From: Microbispora triticiradicis | GTDB lineage: Bacteria > Actinomycetota > Actinomycetes > Streptosporangiales > Streptosporangiaceae | Direction of reading: 5' to 3' | Assembly: GCA_003260025.2 (NCBI GenBank) | Contig: QFZU02000010.1 | Span: 1 to 64,000 of the forward strand | DNA length: 64,000 bases | Shown: piece by piece, positions 25,640 to 34,697 of the stretch | Numbering within the stretch: position 1 is the stretch's first letter | Layout of the letters: the number at the start of each line of letters is the position of its first letter | Made by a program: the position numbers and the translations under genes | The notes under the pieces: generated by a model | Databases searched by the model: none | What the model was told of the DNA's origin: nothing | Seen by the model: only the letters and a program-made list of their open reading frames with translations

Positions 25640-26021
25640 CTCCGAGCTCGCCGGCGACCTCGGCGACGGCCGCCAGCAGGACCGGATGGTCCGCGCGCCG
25701 CGCGACGTGCCGATTTCGCACCGGTGCGGGCCAGACGACGGGCACCAGCCGGACGGCGACCAGCACCACGCCGGCGACGACGATCAGCTCTTCACCCTGC
25801 CGGCCGAGGCGCCAGGCGATCACCGTGGAGATCGCGGCGGCCAGCGCGGGCGCGAGCCCGTTGTCCACCCAGCCCGGGACGCGGGTCCAGCGCCGCACTC
25901 CCCACCCTCCGGGCAGCGGTGGCCACCAGCCGGCCCTCACCCAGGCGGGAACGAAAGCCCTGGCGCGATGGGTCAGCACGAGCCACACCGCCCGTCGGGG
26001 GGTCATGCCTCCAGGCAGCAC
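25640..26021 (-). pseudogene. 5' part of the same frameshifted gene, membrane-anchored
   Basis: The GTG at 26021 has GGGAGG eight bases upstream. The frame encodes Trp/Arg-rich cytoplasmic sequence, two hydrophobic segments (APALAAAISTVIAWRLG and LIVVAGVVLVAVRLVPVVW) and then PVLLAAVAEVAGELG. After about codon 125 the frame turns into Arg/Pro/Gly-rich out-of-frame translation of the downstream coding sequence, with no stop until 25191. A one-base insertion, or two-base deletion, between about 25636 and 25655 would join it to the downstream 242-codon frame. The gene follows the UMF1 transporter stop by 27 bases on the same strand. Confidence 0.55.
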
Positions 26022-26048
26022 GGACGATCCCTCCCAGAACGCGTCCTC

Positions 26049-27398
26049 TCAGATGTGGTCGGGGACCTCGTTGCCCGCGTCGCGGATGGCCCGGGGCAGG
26101 TTGACGGTCGTGAGCAGCACGAATCCGAGAACGAAGAACACGATCAGCGAGACGATCGCGGTGCGGTAGCTGTCGGTGAGCTGGAGCGCCAGCGTGAGCA
26201 CCAGTGAGCCGAGGAACGCCGACCCCTTGTCGCTCACCTGGTACAGGCTGAAGTACTCCGCCTCCCGCCCCGGCGGGATCACCAGCGAGTACAGCGACCG
26301 TGACAGCGCCTGCGTGCCGCCCATGACGATCGCGATGGCGAAGGCGATCGCGTAGAACTGCAGGGCCGCGCCCTTCTGCAGGAAGTAGGCCACCCCCACC
26401 ACCACGGTCCACACCACCAGGCTGGCGAGGACCGTGCGCTTGGTCCCGAACACCGCCGCGAGCCGCCCCAGCCCGAGGGCGCCGCCGACCGCGATGAACT
26501 GCACCATCAGGATCGCGCCGATCTGGTGGGTCTGCCCCAGCCCCAGCTCCTGGTCGGCGTACGTCGCGGAGAACCCGATGACGGTCTGCACGCCGTCGTT
26601 GTAGACCAGGTAGGCCGCCAGGAACAGCAGCGTGCGGGGATAGCGGCGCGCCTCGGCGATCGTGCGGCCGAGCTGGCGCACGCTGCCGGCGACCGCCCGC
26701 GCCGCGGTCGCCTCGTGGACCGGCACCCGCCGGTCGCGCAGGCGCAGCATCGGGATGATCGTGAAGGCGCCCCACCACAGGCCCGCCGAGGCCAGGCTGA
26801 TCCGCACCGCCAGGCCCTCGTCGATGTCGGCGAACAGGTAGACCACCAGGTTGAGCGCGAGCAGCAGGCCGCCGCCGAGGTAGCCGAAGCCCCACCCCCT
26901 GCTGGAGATCGTGTCGCGTTCCTCCGCGCCGGCGATCTGGGGCAGGAAGGAGTCGTACACGACCCGCGCCGAGCCGAAGGTGACGTTGGCGAGCAGGAAC
27001 AGCGCGCCGCCCAGCAGGTACGCGTCGCCCGAGACGAGGTAGAACCCCAAGGTCGCCACCGCGCCGGTGAAGGCGAGCGACCCGAGGATGCGCCTCTTGC
27101 GCCCGGTGTGGTCGGCCACGGCGCCGACGACCGGCATGACCACGATCTGGAGCAGCACCGAGATCGTCACCATCGCGGTGAAGTACGCCTTCGGCCGCAG
27201 GTCCAGGCCGAGGAACGACACGAAGCCGTCCGGGCCGCCCGCCGCCGTCGTGGCGACCGAGGTCAGGTACGGCCCGAGGAAGACGGTCAGGACGGTCGTC
27301 TGGAACGCCGAGTCGGCCCAGTCGTACCAGTACCAGCCGCGCTGCTCCCGCCGTCGCGCGCCGGGAAGCTCCTCCTGAACGACCTGGGGGGCGGTCAT
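26049..27398 (-). CDS. MFS transporter, UMF1/Atg22-like
   Basis: 449-residue permease with about 12 hydrophobic segments. The N-terminal YDWADSAFQTTVLTVFLGPY block is diagnostic of the UMF1 (Atg22-like) subfamily. The loop 2-3 motif of MFS proteins appears as GAVADHTGRKRRIL (about residues 92-105), and a second-half counterpart as IPPGREAEYFSLYQVSDKG. The substrate is unknown; distant relatives export amino acids from vacuoles. The ATG at 27398 has GAGGAGAG upstream. It lies 46 bases after the glycerophosphodiesterase gene on the same strand, so both may be co-transcribed. Confidence 0.88.
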   Translation of the reverse strand: MTAPQVVQEELPGARRREQRGWYWYDWADSAFQTTVLTVFLGPYLTSVATTAAGGPDGFVSFLGLDLRPKAYFTAMVTISVLLQIVVMPVVGAVADHTGRKRRILGSLAFTGAVATLGFYLVSGDAYLLGGALFLLANVTFGSARVVYDSFLPQIAGAEERDTISSRGWGFGYLGGGLLLALNLVVYLFADIDEGLAVRISLASAGLWWGAFTIIPMLRLRDRRVPVHEATAARAVAGSVRQLGRTIAEARRYPRTLLFLAAYLVYNDGVQTVIGFSATYADQELGLGQTHQIGAILMVQFIAVGGALGLGRLAAVFGTKRTVLASLVVWTVVVGVAYFLQKGAALQFYAIAFAIAIVMGGTQALSRSLYSLVIPPGREAEYFSLYQVSDKGSAFLGSLVLTLALQLTDSYRTAIVSLIVFFVLGFVLLTTVNLPRAIRDAGNEVPDHI

Positions 27399-27444
27399 CG
27401 TCTCTCCTCGCCTGTGGAGCGGTCGTGCCGGGCGGTCCCGCGGG

Positions 27445-28242
27445 TTACGGGACCGCCGGGCGGGGGTGCCACTGCCCGCGCGACTTGAGGACGTCGCGCA
27501 GGCCGCTGATGTTGTCGGTCATGATGCCGTCCACGCCGAGGTCGAGCAGGTGGGCCATCGTCACCGGGTCGTTGACCGTCCACACGTGCACCTGCATGCC
27601 GATCGCGTGCGCGGTCCGTACGAGGGCGCGGGTGGTCACCCGCAGGCCGCGGAACCCGATGGGCGCCTGCGCGCACGGCACCCCCGCCCGGGCCAGCCCC
27701 GACAGCAGGCGGCCGTACCCGCCGCCCATCGCGGCGGTGCGCAGGGCGGCCAGCCCGCGCGGGCCGAGTGAGAAGCAGACCTCCCCGTCGACCGCGCGCA
27801 GGGCGCGCGACAGCCGGGCGTCGGAGAACGACGTCAGGCAGACCCGGTCGTGGGCGCCGGTGCGGCGGATCGCCCGGGCCAGCGGCGCGATCGCGGCGCT
27901 CTCCTTGACGTCGATGTTGAACCGTACGTCCGGCCAGGTGCCGAGCAGGTCCTCGATCAGGGGGATCTCGTGCCGCCCGCCGATCCTGGCCGTCCGCACC
28001 TCGCGGTAGGGGAGGCGGGAGACACGTCCGGCGCGGTCGGTGACACGGTCGAGCGTGTGGTCGTGGAACGCGAGCAGGACGCCGTCGGAGGTCGCGTGGG
28101 CGTCGGTCTCCAGGTAGGTGTAGCCGAGGCCGACGGCCCTGGAGAATGCCTCCATGGTGTTCTCCCGGCCCTCGGCGGCACCGCCGCGGTGCGCAAAGGC
28201 GAGCGGGCCGGGATGGTCGAGGAACGCGAAACGGCGGTGCAC
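27445..28242 (-). CDS. Glycerophosphodiester phosphodiesterase
   Basis: Hydrolyses glycerophosphodiesters to an alcohol and glycerol-3-phosphate. The 265-residue GDPD barrel shows FAHRGG (catalytic His, about residues 16-21), RENTMEAF (metal Glu), LETDAHATSDGVLLAFHDHTLDR-type core split as LETDAH and FHDHTLDR (second catalytic His), and a terminal VWTVNDP segment. There is no signal peptide, so it is cytoplasmic. The GTG at 28242 has no ribosome site but lies seven bases after a -10 box, consistent with a leaderless message. Confidence 0.93.
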   Translation of the reverse strand: MHRRFAFLDHPGPLAFAHRGGAAEGRENTMEAFSRAVGLGYTYLETDAHATSDGVLLAFHDHTLDRVTDRAGRVSRLPYREVRTARIGGRHEIPLIEDLLGTWPDVRFNIDVKESAAIAPLARAIRRTGAHDRVCLTSFSDARLSRALRAVDGEVCFSLGPRGLAALRTAAMGGGYGRLLSGLARAGVPCAQAPIGFRGLRVTTRALVRTAHAIGMQVHVWTVNDPVTMAHLLDLGVDGIMTDNISGLRDVLKSRGQWHPRPAVP

Positions 28243-28248
28243 GAAAGG

Positions 28249-28277
28249 AGTATGCCGGGTCTCGGAGAGTGCGTCAG
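28249..28277 (-). promoter_or_regulatory. Promoter giving a leaderless glycerophosphodiesterase message
   Basis: On the minus strand CTGACG (28277-28272) and CATACT (28254-28249) are exactly 17 bases apart. The first base of the GTG codon at 28242 is seven bases after the -10 box, the expected start point. Confidence 0.6.
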
Positions 28278-28299
28278 CGCACGGACATGAACATTTGGG

Positions 28300-28881
28300 T
28301 CACGAGGCGCCCAACGACGCCCATTCCCGTCGCCTGGCCTCGGCCATCGCGATCGCCGCGGCCACCGCCACGTTCACCGACCCGACCCTGCCGACCTGCG
28401 GGATGTAGGCCACGGCGTCGGCGGCCTCCAGGCAGGCGGGGGAGCAGCCGTGGTCCTCGCTGCCCAGCACCAGGCAGACGTCCCCGTCCAGCGCGGCCTC
28501 GTGCAGCGGCGCGGCGTCGCCGGTCAGTTCGACGGCGACGACCCGGTAGCCCTCCTGCCTGGCGGCGCGTACGGCGTCGGTCACCGGGACCGGCTCGTGC
28601 CACTCGACCAGCCGCTCGGTGCCGAGCGCGGTCTTCTGCGCCTTGGGGTTGGTGGGCGGCGTGGCGTTGCCGGCCAGCCAGATCGTCTCCACGCCGAACG
28701 CGGCGGCGGTGCGGAAGATCGAGCCGATGTTGAAGGGGCCCGTGACGGATTCGAGGATCAGCGCCAGCCGGCCCTCGGTGTTGCGGCGCCAGGTGCGGTT
28801 GAGCCGCTTCACGTCGGTCGGCTTGAGCTGCCTGCGCGGGTTGGTCGTGGTCGTCCTGGTCGTGTTCATCGGGGCGCTCAT
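28300..28881 (-). CDS. TrmH/SpoU-family RNA 2'-O-methyltransferase
   Basis: SPOUT-fold methyltransferase, 193 residues, acting on ribose 2'-OH of tRNA or rRNA. Motif 1 contains the catalytic Arg (ESVTGPFNIGSIFRTAAAFG), motif 2 is LVLGSEDHG, and motif 3 is IPQVGRVGSVNVAVAAAIAM. The short N-terminal extension is Lys/Arg-rich. The ATG at 28881 follows CAGGAGCG and overlaps the stop of the upstream methyltransferase gene (ATGA), so the two RNA-modification-type genes are coupled. The tRNA Gm18 enzyme TrmH is the closest class, but the exact site is not readable. Confidence 0.9.
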   Translation of the reverse strand: MSAPMNTTRTTTTNPRRQLKPTDVKRLNRTWRRNTEGRLALILESVTGPFNIGSIFRTAAAFGVETIWLAGNATPPTNPKAQKTALGTERLVEWHEPVPVTDAVRAARQEGYRVVAVELTGDAAPLHEAALDGDVCLVLGSEDHGCSPACLEAADAVAYIPQVGRVGSVNVAVAAAIAMAEARRREWASLGAS

Positions 28882-29528
28882 CGCTCCTGGTCGCCGGAAG
28901 AGCCGCGCACAGTGGAGGGCGCGGGGGAGGGTGCGGGGCGGGCGTCCACCCGCAGGACGCGGTAGGCGGACCGGGAGGCCAGCCGCGAGGCGGGCCAGCC
29001 CTGCTCGGTCAGCCAGCGCTGCAGCGAGTCGGAGCCCAGGTGTTTCTGCACGACGAGGTACGCGCTGCCGTCGGGGGTGAGCCGGTCGAGCCACCGCGTG
29101 AGCATGGCGTGGAGGGCGGCCTTGCCGATCCGGATGGCCGGGTTCGACCAGATCGCCCGGAACCTGACGTCCTCCGGCACCTCGTCGGCGTGCGCCGACC
29201 TTACTTTGTCAAGGCGGGCGCTCGCGGCGTTCCTGCGGCACAGTTCCACCGAACGGCGGTTCACGTCGACGGCCCACACCGTCGCCCCCGGCGCCCGGGA
29301 CGCCATGGTCAGCGCGATCGGGCCGTAGCCGCAGCCCAGGTCGAGCAGGTCGCCCTCCGGGGGCGGCGGAGGCACGGTCTCCAGCAGCACCCGGGTCCCG
29401 GCGTCGATCCGCTCGGGGGAGAACACCCCGCTGTCGGTCTCCAGGCGCAGGTGCAGATCCGGGAGGACCAGGGTGACCGTCCCCGGCCGGCTGTCCGCCT
29501 CGGGACGCTCCTCGAAGTAATGGGCCAC
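28878..29528 (-). CDS. Class I SAM-dependent methyltransferase, RsmC/RlmG-like
   Basis: 216 residues. The N-terminal HYFEERPEADSRPG segment and the SAM-binding motif LLDLGCGYGPIAL (about residues 60-72) match RsmC/RlmG-type small-domain methyltransferases. The catalytic NPPF-like motif appears as SNPAIRIGK (about residue 127), as in this actinobacterial subgroup. GTG 29528 is preferred because the family sequence begins there; no ribosome site is evident. Its stop overlaps the downstream TrmH-like gene. An rRNA guanine-N2 substrate is likely from the family but not proven. Confidence 0.82.
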   Translation of the reverse strand: MAHYFEERPEADSRPGTVTLVLPDLHLRLETDSGVFSPERIDAGTRVLLETVPPPPPEGDLLDLGCGYGPIALTMASRAPGATVWAVDVNRRSVELCRRNAASARLDKVRSAHADEVPEDVRFRAIWSNPAIRIGKAALHAMLTRWLDRLTPDGSAYLVVQKHLGSDSLQRWLTEQGWPASRLASRSAYRVLRVDARPAPSPAPSTVRGSSGDQER

Positions 29529-29656
29529 GTGCCCAAACGTACCAACGCCGCGGAGCGGTGATCTCCACGGACGGCTCCGCGGAGACGGGGGTGAAACACT
29601 TCCGGCCTTCCGGACACGTACGAGATGGCGGGAAAAACGGTGAAGGGGGAGCAGCG

Positions 29657-30232
29657 GTGGGCCGCGGGGACATGAGGCGCCGTTTCGAGGAGATCTACGT
29701 GGCGCACTACGCGGATCTCCTCGCCTACGTCCGGCGCCGCACCACGTCCCCCGAGGACGCCGCCGACGCCCTGGCCGAGACCTTCGCCACGGCCTGGCGG
29801 CGCATCGGCGACGTCCCCGCCGGTCCGGCGGCCCGCCTGTGGCTGTACGGCGTGGCCCGGCGGGTGCTGGCCAACGGCCGCAGGGCCGAGACTCGCAGGA
29901 GCGCGCTCGTCGAGCGGCTCGGAGCGGAGCTCGCCCTGTGGGACGCGCGGCGGCGGGAAGAGCCGCCCTGGCCGCCGGACCACGGGGAGCTCGACGCCGT
30001 ACGCCGGGCGTTCCGGCGGCTCGGCGCCGACGACCGCGAGGTGCTGGCGCTGGCGAGCTGGGAAGGGCTGGCGTCGGCGGAGATCGCCACGGTGCTCGGC
30101 TGCTCGCGCGGGGCCGCCCGCCTCCGGCTGCACCGGGCCCGCAAACGCCTCGCCGCGGAGCTGAGCTCCGCGGGAGTGGACATGGCCCGGTACGGGGTCC
30201 GGATGGCGGTACTGGCGGGAGGAGAGGCGTGA
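29657..30232 (+). CDS. ECF-type RNA polymerase sigma factor
   Basis: 191 residues with region 2 (YADLLAYVRRRTTSPEDAADALAETFATAWRR, here read as two blocks around residues 14-45) and region 4 (LGADDREVLALASWEG and ASAEIATVLGCSRGAARLRLHRARKRL, about residues 120-170). The GTG at 29657 has GGGGGAG at five-base spacing; M at 29672 is an alternative. Its stop overlaps the start of the next gene, which encodes a membrane protein likely to be its regulator. A TGAAAC (29592) and CGTAC (29617) pair upstream could be an autoregulatory ECF promoter, though the spacing of 19 is wide. Confidence 0.9.
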   Translation: MGRGDMRRRFEEIYVAHYADLLAYVRRRTTSPEDAADALAETFATAWRRIGDVPAGPAARLWLYGVARRVLANGRRAETRRSALVERLGAELALWDARRREEPPWPPDHGELDAVRRAFRRLGADDREVLALASWEGLASAEIATVLGCSRGAARLRLHRARKRLAAELSSAGVDMARYGVRMAVLAGGEA

Positions 30233-31275
30233 TGGACCACAACGCTCACGGCGGCACGTACGGCCGCGCACATGGCCACGCTCAGGACCCCGCGTGCGAC
30301 CGCGTACACGACCGAGCACGTGGCCGCGCTCAGGACCCCGCGTGCGACCGCGTACACGACCGAGCACGTGGCCGCGCTCAGGACCCCGCGCGCGACCACG
30401 ACCTGCGCCGCCTGGTCGCCGGCATCGCCCCCGACCCCGGGCCGGGGCTGACACCGCCGGCCATGGAGCTGCTGGACGAGATCGTCTCGGAGCCGCTTCC
30501 GGCGCACGGTCGCGGGAACCGGTTCCGGCGCGCGGCCGGCGGGGCCGTCCGGAGTCTCCGGCTCCGCCTGGCGGCGGTCGTCCTCCCGCTCGCCGCCGTC
30601 CTGCTCGCCGTGTCGTGGATCGTCCCCGGGGCGGCCGGACTCGGCCCCGCTCCCGCTTCCGCCGCGCTCGACATCAGGCGGGAGGGCGGCCACTACGTCG
30701 TCATGGTGCGGGACCTGTTCGCCGATCCCGCGACGTACCAGCGCGAACTGCGCCAGCGCGGCCTGGACGTGGAGGTGCGGATCGTGCCCACGGCGCCCGC
30801 TTCGGCGGGACGGGCGCTCTACGTCGACGGCACCCGCGACAACAGCGCCATCACCGCGATCCCGGCGTCGGGCCTGTGCGCGCGCCTCGCCGGCTGCCCG
30901 GCCGGGTTCCGCATCCCGGTGGACTTCCGCGGGCACGCCGAGGTGCTGATCGGCCGCGCCGCCCGGCCGGGGGAGCGGTACGGCCTCATGGAGCACATCG
31001 ACATGGAGGGCCGGCCCTTCCACTGCGTGGACTTCCTCAACAGGACCGTCGTCGAGGTCCTGCCGCTGCTGCGGGAGCACGGCGTGCGAGCGGAGTTCAC
31101 CTCCTACGCCGCCCACGGCGCCCGGCTGACCGCCCCCGCCGGCTGGTACGTCCACGAAGGGATCATGGTCGCCGACGGACAGGCGCTCCTGCTGGTCGGC
31201 CCCGCCCCCAACCCCCGGCCACGCGCCAGGGACGCCTACTGCCCGGCGGCCGCCGGGTCACCGTCCCACCCCTGA
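30232..31275 (+). CDS. Single-pass membrane protein coupled to the ECF sigma factor
   Basis: 347 residues. The start overlaps the sigma stop (TGATG). An N-terminal cytoplasmic region of about 115 residues contains a 16-residue tandem repeat rich in His, Asp, Arg and Gln. One transmembrane helix (about residues 120-145, VVLPLAAVLLAVSWIV) and a C-terminal extracytoplasmic domain of about 200 residues follow. The position and topology fit an anti-sigma or sigma-accessory protein, but the ZAS zinc motif (HxxxCxxC) was not found and no domain was recognised in the outer part. The role as sigma regulator is inferred from context only. Confidence 0.68.
   Translation: MDHNAHGGTYGRAHGHAQDPACDRVHDRARGRAQDPACDRVHDRARGRAQDPARDHDLRRLVAGIAPDPGPGLTPPAMELLDEIVSEPLPAHGRGNRFRRAAGGAVRSLRLRLAAVVLPLAAVLLAVSWIVPGAAGLGPAPASAALDIRREGGHYVVMVRDLFADPATYQRELRQRGLDVEVRIVPTAPASAGRALYVDGTRDNSAITAIPASGLCARLAGCPAGFRIPVDFRGHAEVLIGRAARPGERYGLMEHIDMEGRPFHCVDFLNRTVVEVLPLLREHGVRAEFTSYAAHGARLTAPAGWYVHEGIMVADGQALLLVGPAPNPRPRARDAYCPAAAGSPSHP
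30280..30396 (+). repeat. 48-base tandem repeat encoding a 16-residue unit
   Basis: Units start at 30280, 30328 and 30376 (third partial), nearly identical, encoding AQDPACDRVHDRARGR. They lie in the cytoplasmic part of the sigma-linked membrane protein. The unit keeps frame, so copy number may vary between strains. Confidence 0.85.
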
Positions 31276-31277
31276 GC

Positions 31278-31317
31278 CGCCGAGCCGCCGGTCCGCGCTG
31301 AACCACGCGGCTCGGCG
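31278..31317. terminator. Hairpin after the sigma/membrane-protein operon
   Basis: CGCCGAGCCGC (31278-31288) and GCGGCTCGGCG (31307-31317) form a perfect 11-base-pair stem two bases after the stop at 31275. Confidence 0.6.
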
Positions 31318-31373
31318 AGGCGACCGACCTCCCGCCGCGATCACGGAACCGGGCCACCTGGCGCCGTGCGCGG

Positions 31374-32828
31374 ATGACGCCTGCCCGTCTCCCCTCCCCG
31401 ATCGGATTCGCCATTCTCGCGTACGCTCACCGCCTGCTCCCGGTCCTCGCCCGGGCCGGGCGGCACCGCGCCTTCACGGTCACGCTGACGATCGCGGCCG
31501 CGCTCCGGACGGTCACCATGCTCGGCTACCCGCCCGCCCGGCTCTACTGGTACGACTCGTTCACCTACCTGCACAACGCCGTCCACCTGCGGCCCGAGCA
31601 GGGGTTCCACCCGATCGGATACCCCCTGCTGCTGCGTGCCCTCCTGCCCTTCCACAGCGTCGAGGTGGTCGTCGCCGTGCAGCACGCGATGGGACTGGCG
31701 ACCGGCGTCGTCGTCTACGCGGCGCTGCGCGGCAGGGGAGCGCCCGGCTGGGCCGCCGTGGCCGCCTCGGCGCCGGTGCTGTTCGACGCGTCGTTCCTCC
31801 GCCTGGAGCACGCGGTTCTGTCCGACTCGCTGTTCGTCCTGCTGGTCGTGGCGGCCACGGCCCTGCTGGTCCGCCGCCCGGTGCCGTCCGCGCGCGCCGC
31901 CGCGGCCGCCGGCCTGCTCCTCGCGGGAGCCGCCCTCACGCGGACGATCGCGCTGCCGCTGATCCTGCTCGCCGTGCTGGTGCTCGCCGTACGCCGCGTC
32001 CCCTGGCGCCGCCTGGCCGTGCTCGCCCTGTCCGGGCTGCTGCCGGTCGCCGCGTACGCGGGATGGTACGCCGGGGTCCACGGCAGGTTCGCGATCGGCG
32101 GCGGGGACGGGGTCGCGCTGTGGGCCCGCACCATGACCTTCGCGGACTGCGCGGTCGTCCGGCCTCCGCCGGACCTCGCGCCGCTGTGCCCGAACGGCCT
32201 CGCGCTCGACGCCGCGAGCGAGTACGTGTGGGCGGGGGCGTCCTCCCTCAACCGGCTCCCCGGCGGGCACGCCGCGCTCAACGAACGCGCCCGCGCCTTC
32301 GCGCTGCGCGCCATCGCCGCCCAGCCGCTGGACTACCTGCGCGACGTGGCGACGGACACCGCGCTCGCGTTCGCCTGGACCCCCGTCGCCCACCCGGCGC
32401 GCACCGTCCCCGCGTTCGGTTTCGCCCACGGCACCTGGCCGCTGCCCGCCGATCAGCCGCTCGCCGGGCAGGCCAGAAGGGAGTACGACCCGGATCTCAC
32501 CGGCATGCGGTCGGTCCGGCCGTACGCGGACCTGCTCGTCGCCTACCAGTACCCGGCCTACCTGCGCGGGCCGCTGCTGGCCGCCGTCCTGCTGCTGGGC
32601 GCCGCGGGCGCGGTGCGGCGACCCCGGACGGCGGCGCTGCCGTGGGCGGTCGCCGTGACGCTGCTGGTCGCGCCGGTGGCCGTGCTCGACTTCGACCACC
32701 GGTACGTGCTTCCCGTCGTGCCCGTGGCGTGCCTGGCGGCCGGACTGGCCTTCGGCCGGGCCCCTCGTCGTCCGGCGGTGCCCGGCGGCGCGGCCCGCGA
32801 GGCGCCGTTCGCCGGGACGCGGGCGTGA
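31374..32828 (+). CDS. Polytopic membrane protein, GT39/ArnT-like glycosyltransferase candidate
   Basis: 484 residues with about 10 hydrophobic helices. The first extracytoplasmic loop has the acidic DSFTYLHN motif and GYPLLLRALL (about residues 62-90), resembling the catalytic loop of lipid-linked-sugar glycosyltransferases of the GT39/PMT type. Most of the large soluble loop lies between residues about 245 and 390. No ribosome site is clear before the ATG at 31374. The donor and acceptor are unknown. Its stop is four bases from the convergent VWA gene stop. Confidence 0.65.
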   Translation: MTPARLPSPIGFAILAYAHRLLPVLARAGRHRAFTVTLTIAAALRTVTMLGYPPARLYWYDSFTYLHNAVHLRPEQGFHPIGYPLLLRALLPFHSVEVVVAVQHAMGLATGVVVYAALRGRGAPGWAAVAASAPVLFDASFLRLEHAVLSDSLFVLLVVAATALLVRRPVPSARAAAAAGLLLAGAALTRTIALPLILLAVLVLAVRRVPWRRLAVLALSGLLPVAAYAGWYAGVHGRFAIGGGDGVALWARTMTFADCAVVRPPPDLAPLCPNGLALDAASEYVWAGASSLNRLPGGHAALNERARAFALRAIAAQPLDYLRDVATDTALAFAWTPVAHPARTVPAFGFAHGTWPLPADQPLAGQARREYDPDLTGMRSVRPYADLLVAYQYPAYLRGPLLAAVLLLGAAGAVRRPRTAALPWAVAVTLLVAPVAVLDFDHRYVLPVVPVACLAAGLAFGRAPRRPAVPGGAAREAPFAGTRA

Positions 32829-32832
32829 CCGG

Positions 32833-33780
32833 TCAGGGGATGCGGGCGCCGAGCAGCATGGCCGCGGCGGCGGCGAGCATCGCGGCGATGATCGCCGCGA
32901 CGAGGAACCGCTGGGTGATCTCCTGGTGCACCACCTTGAACCCGAGCGAGGTGCCGATCTGCGCGTAGACGTCCCGCAGTTCGCTGCCCGACTCGGCGGT
33001 GTACGCCCGGCCCCCGGTGCCGTCCGACAACGACTGCAGCGTGGCCTTGTTGACCGGCACCTGCACCGCCCGGTTGTCGATCGTCACGGTGCCCTCCGGC
33101 GTGCCGTACGCGATCGTGGACACCGGCACCTTGGCGCCGACGGCCGCCTCCACGGCCTCGTTGACCGACCGGCCGGAGGTGTTGTCGCCGTCCGACAGCA
33201 GCACGATGGCCGCGGGCGGCGGGTCGGTCACCGCCCGCTGGTCGAACGACCTGATCGAGTCGAGCGAGTTGAACACCGCCTCGCCGATCGCCGTACCGGC
33301 CCGGGTGGTCAGGCTGGAGATGGCGGTGGTAACGGCCGCGTGGTCGGTCGTGGGGGAGATCACCACGGCCGCCGACCGGGCGAAGGCCACCACGCCGACG
33401 TTGAACCGGTCCGGCAGGTCCCGTACGAACTGCTGGGCGGCCTGTTTGGCCGCGACGAGCCGGGTGGGCTCGACGTCGTTGGAATCCATCGACAGCGACA
33501 CGTCCACGGCGATCATGATGGTGGCCCGGTCCCTGGGCACCTTGACCGCGCCCGCGGGCCTGGCCGCGCCCATGACCAGCAGGGCCATCATGATCAGGAA
33601 CAACACGGCCGGCACGTGCCGCCGCCACGAGGGCCGCTCCGGCGCCACCAGCGACAGCAGCGCCAGGTTCGTGAAGCGCAGCGTGTAGCGCCGGCGGGCG
33701 AACTGCAGCGCCACGTACGCCGCGATCATCGCGGCGACCAGGACGAACAGCCAGAGCCAGCCGGGGGACAGGAAGGTCAC
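32833..33780 (-). CDS. VWA-domain membrane protein, BatA-like
   Basis: 315 residues. Two N-terminal transmembrane helices (about residues 5-25 and 55-75) are followed by a von Willebrand A domain with an intact MIDAS motif ([10 protein letters not shown], about residue 92) and [10 protein letters not shown], and a C-terminal helix ([17 protein letters not shown]) completes the BatA topology. The GTG start overlaps the DUF58 stop (GTGA). It is the last gene of the MoxR-DUF58-VWA operon, a widespread set thought to assist maturation of periplasmic or membrane complexes in metal-dependent fashion. Confidence 0.9.
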   Translation of the reverse strand: MTFLSPGWLWLFVLVAAMIAAYVALQFARRRYTLRFTNLALLSLVAPERPSWRRHVPAVLFLIMMALLVMGAARPAGAVKVPRDRATIMIAVDVSLSMDSNDVEPTRLVAAKQAAQQFVRDLPDRFNVGVVAFARSAAVVISPTTDHAAVTTAISSLTTRAGTAIGEAVFNSLDSIRSFDQRAVTDPPPAAIVLLSDGDNTSGRSVNEAVEAAVGAKVPVSTIAYGTPEGTVTIDNRAVQVPVNKATLQSLSDGTGGRAYTAESGSELRDVYAQIGTSLGFKVVHQEITQRFLVAAIIAAMLAAAAAMLLGARIP

Positions 33781-34697
33781 GCGCCCGCCCTCCTGCCCGC
33801 GGCCCGCCGCATCAGATGGGCCGTGCGCCGCTGCCGCAGCACGAACCCGGCGAGGTCGAACACCCAGTCGCGGTCGGTGCGCAGGACCAGGTGCGCGGCC
33901 CCGGCCCGGCGCAGCGCCGTACGGATCTCCCAGCGCTGCTCGGCCGCCGCCTCGGCGTACCGCTCCCTGATCCCGCGCGACAGGTGGACGCCGCGTGAGC
34001 GGCCGGTCTCCGGGTCGGTGAGAGTGACGAAACCGACGTCGGGAAGCTCCAGCTCGCGCGGATCGACCACCTCGACGGCCAGCACCTGGTGCCGCGCGGC
34101 CAGGCGGCGGAGCGGCGGCTCCCAGGAGTCCGCCGGGTCGAGGAAGTCGGAGACGACCACCCGCAGCCCTCGTTTGCGGTGCGCCGCGGCCATCATCTCC
34201 AGCCCCTCCCCGAGATCGACCGAGCCCTGCGCGGGCGGCGCGCCGAGCAGCGAGTGCAGTAACGCGTAGAGCCGGGGCCTGCCCTGCCGGGCCGGATACC
34301 GGTGCACGTCGTCCCCGTACAGGATGTAGGCGCCGAACCGGTCGCCCACCCGTCCGGCGAGGATCCCGATCGCCCCCACGGCGGAGATGACCAGGTCGCG
34401 TTTGGAGACCTCGGCGGTGCCGAACTCCATGCTGGCCGACAGGTCGGCCAGCGCCCAGGTCTCCAGCTCCCGGTCGGCGATCAGGTCCCGCACGTGCGGG
34501 ACCGTCGTGCGGGCGGTCACCGCCCAGTCCATGCGGCGCACGTCGTCCTCGCCGGGCACGTACACCCGGCTGTCGCCGTGCTCGCTGCCCGGCCCGGGGA
34601 TCAGCCCCTGGTGGCGGCCCTGCAGCAGCCCGTCCAGCCGCCGCACCACCGTGAGCTCCAGCCGCCGGAGCGCCTGGTCGGGGTTGCCGCCGCTCAT
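33777..34697 (-). CDS. DUF58 domain protein
   Basis: 306 residues with the family block [13 protein letters not shown] (about residues 52-64) and a VWA-like fold ([11 protein letters not shown], about 88-98, keeping a DxSxS-like metal motif). No transmembrane helix is present, unlike longer DUF58 proteins, so it is cytoplasmic. The ATG at 34697 overlaps the MoxR stop by four bases, which sets the start over the longer frame. It acts with MoxR and VWA proteins in a chaperone-like system whose client is unknown. Confidence 0.9.
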   Translation of the reverse strand: MSGGNPDQALRRLELTVVRRLDGLLQGRHQGLIPGPGSEHGDSRVYVPGEDDVRRMDWAVTARTTVPHVRDLIADRELETWALADLSASMEFGTAEVSKRDLVISAVGAIGILAGRVGDRFGAYILYGDDVHRYPARQGRPRLYALLHSLLGAPPAQGSVDLGEGLEMMAAAHRKRGLRVVVSDFLDPADSWEPPLRRLAARHQVLAVEVVDPRELELPDVGFVTLTDPETGRSRGVHLSRGIRERYAEAAAEQRWEIRTALRRAGAAHLVLRTDRDWVFDLAGFVLRQRRTAHLMRRAAGRRAGA

